Assembly: GCA_001303785.1 (NCBI GenBank) | Contig: LJUJ01000004.1 | Location: 1 to 64,000 of the forward strand | Direction: 5' to 3' | Origin: Caldifarciminota bacterium SM23_42 | GTDB taxonomy: Bacteria > Hydrothermota > Tepidihabitantia > SM23-42 | DNA length: 64,000 nucleotides | Part shown: positions 39,240-46,390 of the stretch, in pieces | How the letters are laid out: every line of letters starts with the position of its first letter | Numbering within the stretch: position 1 is the stretch's first letter | Position numbers and translations under genes: made by a program | The notes under the pieces: generated by a model | What the model saw: the letters and a program-made list of their open reading frames with translations, nothing else | Database searches by the model: none | What the model was told of the DNA's origin: nothing

Positions 39240-39685
39240 AGGTTATCCTGCTTAAACCATTAGAAAAGATTGGTAAACCACTTGACATAGTGGAAGTGAA
39301 AGACGGCTATGCAAGAAACTATTTGTTTCCGAGAAAAATAGCTATCGAGGCCACCAAAGGTAACTTGAGCGGTCTAGAAAAATCAAAGAAAAGATTCTCA
39401 AAACAGATGGAGAAGATAAGAACGATAGGCATGGATCTTGCGGAACGTATCAATAATCTATCTGTTAAAACAACAATCAAGACCGGTATGGATGGCAAGT
39501 CGTTCGGTAGCATAACATCTGCTGATTTGGCATCATTATTGGAAGCAGAAGGCATTGAGATTGATAAGAAACATATAGTGCTCAAGGAATCGCTGAAACA
39601 CCCAGGGATTTATGACGTGAAGGTACATCTCGGCGAGAATCTGGATGCGGTGTTCAAAGTTGCAGTATTGGAAGAAGGGGTATAG
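39236..39685 (+). CDS. rplI: 50S ribosomal protein L9
   Basis: A 149-residue L9 with the N-terminal RNA-binding domain ([33 protein letters not shown]), a long connecting helix and the C-terminal domain ([17 protein letters not shown]). Full length and typical of the family. Confidence 0.95.
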   Translation: MKVILLKPLEKIGKPLDIVEVKDGYARNYLFPRKIAIEATKGNLSGLEKSKKRFSKQMEKIRTIGMDLAERINNLSVKTTIKTGMDGKSFGSITSADLASLLEAEGIEIDKKHIVLKESLKHPGIYDVKVHLGENLDAVFKVAVLEEGV

Positions 39686-40169
39686 AATCCTAGAGGTCTT
39701 TGTAAACGCTGTCATCGAAGACCAGCAGTGGCATACTTACGTTGTATTGCTAAAGGAGAAATTCGGCGAGCGCACCCTCCCGATATGGATCGGCGAGAGC
39801 GAGGCGATGGCAATAGCGCTTACCCTCGAGGGTGTGAGTCCCAAGCGTCCCTTAACCCATGATTTGCTTAAGTCAGTCCTGGATGCGTTCCAGGCTAAGG
39901 TGTCTAAAATCGGTATCGTAGATTTAAAGGATGAAACGTATTATGCAAAGATCTTCGTCGAGGTCGACTCGAAAGTGTACGCAATTGATGCACGCCCTTC
40001 AGATTCAATTGCGTTAGCCTTGCGTACCAGAAGTACCATATGGGTTCAAGATAGAATAATGAATCAAAACGGGATTGTCCTGCAAGGTGACAAGACCATA
40101 GATGAATTGAAGCGCCGTTTGCGAAACACCAAACCCGAGTCTTTTGGTGAAGTCGATTTTGGAAAGTAG
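39645..40169 (+). CDS. Bifunctional nuclease domain protein (DUF151)
   Basis: A protein of up to 174 residues in the BFN/DUF151 family, which includes plant bifunctional nucleases and many bacterial proteins without a proven role. Visible motifs are VVLLKEKFGERTLPIWIGESEAMAIAL, split by the family as an N-terminal strand, and YAIDARPSDSIALALRT. The start is unclear: the only upstream ATG (39645) overlaps rplI by 41 bases, and family homology begins around ILEVFVNAV at 39687. A purine-rich site (AAGAAGGGG) precedes that point, so an unusual start codon is possible. It is probably co-transcribed with rplI. Confidence 0.85.
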   Translation: MRCSKLQYWKKGYRILEVFVNAVIEDQQWHTYVVLLKEKFGERTLPIWIGESEAMAIALTLEGVSPKRPLTHDLLKSVLDAFQAKVSKIGIVDLKDETYYAKIFVEVDSKVYAIDARPSDSIALALRTRSTIWVQDRIMNQNGIVLQGDKTIDELKRRLRNTKPESFGEVDFGK

Positions 40170-40185
40170 CACCCCAAAATAAAGT

Positions 40186-40920
40186 TTGAGTACAAAAAAG
40201 AAAATAATCGACCTTAGAGAGCTTTCCGATCCGGAAAGCAGGATGATTGGCGAGATTCTTGAAATAAAGAACAGGGAAGTAAATAAGGTAATGATTCCCA
40301 AGAACGAAGTCATTGCCCTGGCTTACAACACCCAACTCGAAAAAGTCGTTGAGACCTATAAGCAGTATCATTACTCGCGGTATCCAGTCTACTTCGATAA
40401 CCTCGATCAAGTAATTGGTATATTTTACATCAAAGATGTAGTATCCTTCTGGAAAGAATACAGCGGCTATCCGATTGTTGAATTCGTCAGATTACCTCAT
40501 TTTGTGTACGAAGACCGGTCTGCTCTGAGTGTTTTTTTGGAACTCCAGCGTTTGAAACTATCGCTGGGCGTTGTGATCGATGAATTTGGAGGTGTGTCCG
40601 GTATCATCACGGTCGAGGATTTGATCGAAGAAATCGTGGGCGACATTGAGGACGAGTTTGATAAGAAGAAGAAACCATTGATCGAGAAGATTTCCGAGAG
40701 TGAGTATTACCTGAATACGCGTATGGAATTGGATGATTTTGCTGAGAAGTTCGGTATCGCAATTGATGAGGACGATGTCTCCACAGTGGGCGGGTTGATC
40801 ATAAAACACGCCGACCGTATCCCCAAGGTGGGGGAGGAGATCAAGTATAAGAATTTTGTCTTCAAGATAACCGAAGCAACCCGCAGGAAAATAAGCAAGG
40901 TAAAACTCAAAAAACTCTGA
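40186..40920 (+). CDS. CorC/HlyC-like CBS domain protein
   Basis: A 244-residue cytosolic protein with two CBS motifs (NKVMIPKNEVIALAYN, YPVYFDNLDQVIGIFYIKDV; then LGVVIDEFGGVSGIITVEDLIEEIVGDIEDE) and a C-terminal CorC_HlyC transporter-associated domain (GIAIDEDDVSTVGGLII). It lacks the DUF21 membrane domain, so it resembles CorC, proposed to act in Mg/Co homeostasis. The start is TTG 40186 with a weak ribosome site, 16 bases after the nuclease-like gene. Confidence 0.9.
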   Translation: MSTKKKIIDLRELSDPESRMIGEILEIKNREVNKVMIPKNEVIALAYNTQLEKVVETYKQYHYSRYPVYFDNLDQVIGIFYIKDVVSFWKEYSGYPIVEFVRLPHFVYEDRSALSVFLELQRLKLSLGVVIDEFGGVSGIITVEDLIEEIVGDIEDEFDKKKKPLIEKISESEYYLNTRMELDDFAEKFGIAIDEDDVSTVGGLIIKHADRIPKVGEEIKYKNFVFKITEATRRKISKVKLKKL

Positions 40921-40934
40921 GTCTTCGACTCATT

Positions 40935-40968
40935 GATTACAGTGATATACAACTATGATTACAGTGAT
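40935..40968. repeat. Paired GATTACAGTGAT repeat after the CBS protein gene
   Basis: Two identical copies of GATTACAGTGAT at 40935 and 40957, 22 bases apart, starting 14 bases after the stop codon. Same family as the repeats at 37988 and 60028. Confidence 0.75.
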
Positions 40969-41062
40969 GCTAACTGGCTGCTTTTACTCTCTCTTGATGA
41001 AAGCGACCGTCTCTTTCTTTTCCTCTCCCTTGAGGGGAGAAACTACCATCATACAGAAATTC

Positions 41063-41212
41063 TAAATCCTAAATCCGAAACTCTAATCAAATTCCAAATC
41101 CAAAGCACGAATGACCAAAACAGAAAAATCGAAAATCTATTATCGTTCGAGTGAGTCCCGCCAACGGTCTCGAGGGTACCGAGAGGAGTTTATCGAGGGG
41201 CGAATCGAGAAC
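41063..41212. repeat. Composite intergenic repeat, copy A
   Basis: About 150 bases starting with AAATCC-type words and ending with ATCGAGGGGCGAATCGAGAA. The same series of blocks (AAATCCTAAATCCGAAA, CAAAGCAC, ACAGAAA, TGAGTCCCG and the end block) occurs in the same order at 51741-51876 on the other strand. No reading frame is apparent. Confidence 0.7.
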
Positions 41213-41238
41213 CATCTAAGCAAACAAAATGTGCAATA

Positions 41239-41297
41239 TCCTCTCCCTTGAGGCGTGTCCGCCTCAGGAAGATGAGAGGAAAAAGGTGAGGGTGTGA
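41239..41297. repeat. REP-like hairpin element, copy 1
   Basis: TCCTCTCCCTTGAGGC, a small inner hairpin (GAGGCGTGTCCGCCTC), then GAGAGGA and AAAAGGTGAGGGTGTGAT. The same outer pattern recurs at 41841-41885. A shorter relative lies at 41022-41041. Confidence 0.65.
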
Positions 41298-41318
41298 TAT
41301 CCGATGAGCCCTTTGTAC

Positions 41319-41346
41319 TTGACCTTGTAGCATATATGGATATAAT
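41319..41346 (+). promoter_or_regulatory. Promoter of the HapK-like gene
   Basis: TTGACC (41319-41324), 16 bases, TATAAT (41341-41346). The leader is about 95 bases. Confidence 0.75.
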
Positions 41347-41449
41347 TAAATACAGACCGATAGTATGAATATTCGTGATACATGCCCAGTTAGAAACAAT
41401 GCGGTCCTACGTGTAAATGATACTGAATCATGCAAGAAGGAGGTGTGGT

Positions 41450-41788
41450 ATGCCGACTCTCTTTTGTGTATACAATCTGAAAAAAGATGCAAACGCTGAG
41501 GAATATGGTGCTTATCTAACCAAAACGAAGATTCCCGGGATCAGGGGTGCACCTTGGTGTACAGACTTTAAAACCTGGAAGATAGACAAAGTCCTTGCTC
41601 CGGCTGTCTCTGAACCCGAGGGGGATATGCCAAAAGAATCTCCCTACCAGTATATCGCCAAGCTGGAGGTTTCTGATTTAGGCGCGATGGTGAGTTTTCT
41701 CGGGACTGATGCGGGTAAGGATTTTATGAAATCGTGGAGTGTGTTCCTCGATCCGACATCGATATTCACTATGGCACATGAGGTATAA
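41450..41788 (+). CDS. Small protein, possibly a dimeric alpha/beta-barrel (REDY/HapK-like)
   Basis: A 112-residue single-gene unit. ATG 41450 follows AAGGAGGTG, so I prefer it to an in-frame start 33 bases upstream. The N-terminus MPTLFCVYNLKKDANAEEY and the spaced segment TKIPGIRGAPWCTDFKTWK resemble small ferredoxin-like dimeric barrels annotated as REDY-like HapK proteins; the match is from memory and weak. The C-terminus is SWSVFLDPTSIFTMAHEV. It has its own promoter and is isolated among repeats. Function is unknown. Confidence 0.65.
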   Translation: MPTLFCVYNLKKDANAEEYGAYLTKTKIPGIRGAPWCTDFKTWKIDKVLAPAVSEPEGDMPKESPYQYIAKLEVSDLGAMVSFLGTDAGKDFMKSWSVFLDPTSIFTMAHEV

Positions 41789-41840
41789 CGATATAAACTG
41801 ACATTTTTATTTAAAACAGGACCGCACTGCTTTTCCCAAT

Positions 41841-41885
41841 CCTCCTCCTCTCCCTTGATGGGAGAGGAAAGAGGTGAGGGTGTAA
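41841..41885. repeat. REP-like hairpin element, copy 2
   Basis: CCTCTCCCTTGATGGGAGAGG forms a hairpin and is followed by AAAGAGGTGAGGGTGTAAT, matching the element at 41239-41297 on the same strand. Confidence 0.7.
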
Positions 41886-41926
41886 TTTCCTCCTGCCGCG
41901 GGAAAGTTGTGGGGACGAAATTTACG

Positions 41927-42002
41927 GGGACAGACACCAACTTTTATACTTTTATCCAGGGAAAGTTGTAGGGACAGGCACCAACTTTTGCACTTTTGTC
42001 CA
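41927..42002. repeat. Two 32-base tandem units with a 44-base period
   Basis: A 32-base unit beginning GGGACAG and containing CACCAACTTTT is present at 41927-41958 and 41971-42002 with 28 of 32 bases identical. Each copy is preceded by GGGAAAGTTGT. An inverted CCTGTCCCC lies 20 bases further on. No reading frame is seen between 41789 and 42068. Confidence 0.75.
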
Positions 42003-42068
42003 TGAGGAAGTCGTTTTTACGCTCAAAACCTGTCCCCAATAGCAACTTCCAACTTCCCACTTATGATG

Positions 42069-44670
42069 TTATTTTATTAGTAGCACCTTCTCGGCCGCCG
42101 TGTGCTCGCCTGAACGTAGAGTCACGAAGTAAACGCCGCTCGGTAATCGACGATTCGATTCATCTGTGCCATGCCAACTGATGCGGTCTGATAGTCTCAT
42201 AGTCGGATAGTCCCATTGTCTAACTAAACGACCTGTCGCATCGTAGATTGTCAGTTTTGGTTTCGGATTTTCTTGTATCATGCATCCTGTATCATGAATC
42301 GTGTATCTAATCTTTGTAGTATTTCGGAATGGATTTGGGGAAATCTGTAATAGTCGTCTAGCGTAAGGCGCCGAGCGTTGGGCGTCTTCTGCAACTCCCA
42401 CTGACGGATAGAATTTTCCCCGTATGCGCATTTTGTTGTAGGTCTTGCCGCCATACTCGCCGGTCCACCCAGAATAGGTAATAAGAGATGTCTCTCCTGC
42501 GCCGTGCGCGAGAGCGGGTGAAATCTGGTCACCTGGTTGAAGAGAGACACTAAGACTATCAATCACAATACCCGAAGTGTTCAGTTTTGCGCCATAAATA
42601 TCCCAAGAACTATTGCGATTATCTTGCCAAACAACCAGATAGTTTGTCCCATCAAAGGCGACTGATGGATACCATTGCTCACCTGCAGCTGTCGAGATGG
42701 GAATCCCGTCTGGATCGAGAACATCTCCGCTCGGAGTCACGCGAGCACCGTATATGTCAGAATCTGGCCCGTTGCGGCCATCCGACCACACGAGCAAATA
42801 ATTGGTGCCATCGAAGGCAATTGAAGGACCTCCTTGCGACCCCTCAGCAGTCGAGATGGGAATGCCGGCAAGGTCAAGTACAGCGCCTGCTTGGTTCACC
42901 CGGGATCCGTAAACATCGTAAAACGACCCGCCTCGATCGCAGGTCCATCCGACTAAATAGTTAGTGCCGTCAAAAGCAGCTGAGGCGTACAAACTCGTGT
43001 AAGTAGTTGTTATATCAAACCCACCTGGGTCCATGACCCAACCACCTTGGTGTACACGGGCACCCCGGACTCGCCGTAGCTCAGGAGGCTGCCGCATGGT
43101 ATGCCACACCACTAGGTAGTGTAAGCCACCTGAGGCAACCGAGGCAGAATACTCCGGTCCACCGGAAGAGATGTGAATCTCTGCCGTGTCAAGGACATTG
43201 CCAGATTGATTCACGCGTGCGCCGCTTATGGGAGTTTGTGCCGTCAAAACTAACCACGGGGTTTCTTTGTTCATTCACATCTGTGGACATACCGATGCCG
43301 CGTGGGTCAAGGACAATTCCGGCTTGGTCTACTCGCGTACCATAAATATCACTATGCCAAATGAAGCGTGTATCACTCCAGACGACAAGATAGTTCGTGC
43401 CGTCAAAGGCAACTGTGGGATCGAGTTCACGCCAATCGCCCGTTGCGATGGCAATTCCGGCCGGGTCGAGGACCACCCCTGATTGATTCACGCGAGCCCC
43501 ATAGACATTACCAGGAGTCCAATAATCTTCGTGGTGCCACACGACAAGATAATTCGTGCCATCAAAACTCACTGAGGGGAAGAAAAGTTCGCCGGTTGAG
43601 ATGGTAATTTCGTTAGTATCAAGGACCACTCCGGATTGATTGATGCGCGCACCGTAAATACCCAATCCGGCAGGATGAACGTACTCACCCCACACAACAA
43701 GATGATTCGTGCCATCAAAAGCAATTGAAGGATATGCGTGAACATTTGCAGAGTTTGAGATGGCAATTCCCGCTGTATCAAGCACGTTCCCTGATTGGTC
43801 TACTCGGGCACCACAAATATAGGGGGCATTTGGATTATCACGTCCATCTCCCCACACAACAAGGTAATTGGTGGAGCCAAAGGCAACTGAGGGAAACGCT
43901 TGGTGCTGCGATGCGGTTGAAATGGCGATTCCAATTGAATCCAGCACATTTCCTGAAGTATCTACTCGCGCGCCGTAGATATCAGGATAATTTGGATCGC
44001 TGCGCCCGTCTTCCCATACGACTAAATAGTTTGTACCATCAAAGGCAACTGAAGGAGTATATTGATTATCGATAGCAGTTGAGATAGCAAAGCCCGCTGT
44101 GTCGAGCACATTCCCGGATCGATCCACTCGGGCACCGTAAATATCAGAACCAGAAGATGACGCGTTACGCCAGTCTCCCCATGCCACCAAATAATTTACG
44201 CCATCAAACGCAACTGCAGGTGCTGATTGATCTTCTCTGACTGTTGAGATTGGAATTCCAAGTGGGTCGAGGACAATACCAGATTGTTCTACCCGTGTAC
44301 CATAAATGTCCCACGAGCCGTTGCGTTCATCCTGCCACACGACGAGGTAATTTGATCCGTCGAAGGCCACCGAGGGAGAATGTTGGCTGTCTATGGATGG
44401 AGCATATATGATATTTGTATCAATCAGAAACTCACCGTCTCTTGACAATTCAAATACCTGCTCACTTTCCGATCTAACGACGTCGCAAGAATATGGCGTG
44501 GTACGACTATGTGATACTTGTTCAATGATTTCTGTTACATCAAAAGTAGCGCTGCAATCTTCAGGGTATGAAGATGAGATGGGTTTTTGTGGGTATATCA
44601 ATGTGGCGGAAATAGTAAGTAGCGTTACTGTCTTCACAATACTTCTCCTCTTACAATACATCTTCACCAT
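42069..44670 (-). pseudogene. Secreted repeat protein with type IX sorting domain, frame broken by a deletion
   Basis: Two overlapping frames (44670-43189 and 43274-42069) form one gene. It encodes about 12 repeats of 50-56 residues, consensus PSVAFDGTNYLVVWxDxR then DIYGARVxQSGxVLD, probably a beta-propeller-like surface protein (inference). In the eighth repeat the first frame reads VVSFDGTN and then shifts; the second frame resumes at GARVNQSGNVLD. About 20 residues (the YLVVW to DIY part) are missing together with the reading frame. A signal peptide is likely at the N-terminus (KTVTLLTISATLIYPQ). The C-terminus is a Por/type IX sorting domain (ISPNPFRNTTKIRY, then LPSGVYFVTLRSGEH). The start is ATG 44670 after GAGGAG. 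It may be intact in the real genome if the deletion is an assembly error. Confidence 0.82.
42178..42307. repeat. 130-bp near-identical block in a sorting domain, copy 1
   Basis: This block matches 46500-46629 at 126 of 130 positions, while the flanking parts of the same domain have diverged. It is made partly of short reiterated words: ATAGTC units in ATAGTCTCATAGTCGGATAG, and GTATCATG units. Confidence 0.85.
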
Positions 44671-44725
44671 TTACTCCTCGAATTCTGCAAGTATATAGTT
44701 CACGCCCAAGCGTAAATACTTAACT

Positions 44726-44753
44726 ACTATAGTCCTACAGAGATGAAAGTCAA
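44726..44753 (-). promoter_or_regulatory. Promoter of the secreted repeat protein gene
   Basis: TTGACT (44753-44748) and TATAGT (44731-44726) with a 16-base spacer on the minus strand. About 50 bases of leader precede ATG 44670. Confidence 0.7.
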
Positions 44754-44785
44754 GATAACTCCCTTGAGCGTTGTACATATATTGC

Positions 44786-46363
44786 TCATCTTATCAATAA
44801 TAGCTTTTCTGTGATGTCGTAGTCCCCGATTCGGCCTTTCAGGAAATATACGCCACTTGGAACACTATTTCCTGCATCGTTCTGTCCCTGCCAATATAAT
44901 GTATGATTCCCTGGATTTTGCACACCACAAACGATTTCATTGATCCGTTTTCCAAGCGCATCGTATACTGTCATGATAATGTCTGAGCGTATTGGGAAGC
45001 TGAATTGAATTGTGAATTGAGTGCTTGCTGGGTTTGGCAATAACGAAAATTGAAGTTGGTCGGAGGGCGCGGTCACAGGTCGTTCTTGAACACCGGTGAA
45101 GCCTTGTAGGAAATGCCACCAGTATGGATAATCCTGCACAAAACACAGGCTTGCATAATCATAATTTAGATATGTGGTATCTGTAGGGTAGTAAATAGCT
45201 ATACCATGAGAGCTATCGACATTCATTCCATATGGCACGGTGTAATGACCTTCTGCTAGAACCGCATTGCTAAATGCAGCCAAGACAGAATCCGCTGATG
45301 CTCTTAAAGAAGTAGGCAGGTTGTCTGTGTTCTTGATTCTTTGGGCGAAATCGTAAAGATCAATATGTCTTTGGTTGCCGTACTGTTGTGAATAATACCT
45401 GGCTGCGGATATTTCAGTTTGATACAAACCGCCAGCGTCGATGAGGTCTTGAGCAAACAGATCAACTCTTTGAGTGAGGTCCTCGAATGGAGTTCCCAGA
45501 ATCAAAGCCGAGTGAGTAGCACTAATCGATGTTTGATATTGTGAGCCTCCGGGTTGATAAGATTCAACATATTTCTCTACAATAGTAGTGGCAAGCTGCT
45601 CGGGGGTCGCGTTGGGATTTTGATTCAACCAGCTAAAGATATCTTCATATGGATACCCATCTAAAGGTTCCCAGTGTTCAGAGAATACTATCACATCGAC
45701 AAAGTCGTTTACTTCGTATGCGACTTCTTGCATGGCCATTAAGCAAGCATCATGAGCTAGAATGTCGAGTGGTTCTCCAAGGCTATTATTTAGCGAATCG
45801 AGTATAAAGTAATACTCGCCATTAGCAACACCGATAGAATCGTGGTCTGTCCAGTCGTAGCCGATACCTCTAAATAGCGGATCAGGTGAACCTGCTCCGT
45901 CATACCAACCGTTGCCATGGTCACAAAGAATGAGAAGATAATGATCAGCAGGGAACAACGTTTTGCAGTACTCTACAAAATCTATCACAACATGGGGGTC
46001 ACCCATATTTAATTCACCAAGATCCCTTAAGAGTTCCGAGCGAATAATCCTATCGCCACTAGGGTCATAGGTTATGTAATAGTCTCTTGTTGTTGTCCAA
46101 TCCCCGTTCGAATTGTCATATCCAGGAATTCTGTCCATTTCAACAATAGCATTGTAGAATGTAGTATCCACTGCCGTCTCCATATTGTTTATATCGTCGA
46201 TTAAATCAGCTTCTAGGTTATTATCTCCGTTAAAGAAGGCGAGTATTGTCCATGGTTTTTGCCGGCACGGCTCTCTTTGCTTTGGCTCAAGGGTCATCTG
46301 TCGATGTGATAACGCCATACATGGTAAGATCAACGTCATAACTATCATTGTCACTTTTGTCAT
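44786..46363 (-). CDS. Clostripain-like C11 cysteine peptidase, secreted, with type IX sorting domain
   Basis: A 525-residue exported peptidase. A signal peptide is followed by the C11 core ILAFFNGDNNLEADLIDDIN. The catalytic His is in LILCDHGNGWYDG and the Cys in LAHDACLMAMQEV, the clostripain pair. The nearby VIVFSEHWEPLDGYPYEDI is typical of the family. The last 90 residues are a type IX sorting domain (LLPNPASTQFTIQFSF, VPSGVYFLKGRIGDYDITEKLLLIR). It follows the M14 gene by 27 bases with its own GGAGG site, so they form an operon. Specificity (usually Arg) is not deducible here. Confidence 0.92.
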   Translation of the reverse strand: MTKVTMIVMTLILPCMALSHRQMTLEPKQREPCRQKPWTILAFFNGDNNLEADLIDDINNMETAVDTTFYNAIVEMDRIPGYDNSNGDWTTTRDYYITYDPSGDRIIRSELLRDLGELNMGDPHVVIDFVEYCKTLFPADHYLLILCDHGNGWYDGAGSPDPLFRGIGYDWTDHDSIGVANGEYYFILDSLNNSLGEPLDILAHDACLMAMQEVAYEVNDFVDVIVFSEHWEPLDGYPYEDIFSWLNQNPNATPEQLATTIVEKYVESYQPGGSQYQTSISATHSALILGTPFEDLTQRVDLFAQDLIDAGGLYQTEISAARYYSQQYGNQRHIDLYDFAQRIKNTDNLPTSLRASADSVLAAFSNAVLAEGHYTVPYGMNVDSSHGIAIYYPTDTTYLNYDYASLCFVQDYPYWWHFLQGFTGVQERPVTAPSDQLQFSLLPNPASTQFTIQFSFPIRSDIIMTVYDALGKRINEIVCGVQNPGNHTLYWQGQNDAGNSVPSGVYFLKGRIGDYDITEKLLLIR

Positions 46364-46390
46364 AAATCCTCCCTAAATGCTTGAAATCTA

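Noticed and set aside
42069-44670. Regular repeats that could be mistaken for a CRISPR array or satellite
   Set aside because: The repeats are about 150-168 bases and vary in sequence but conserve a protein pattern (FDGTNYLVVW to GARVxQSG). They are coding repeats.
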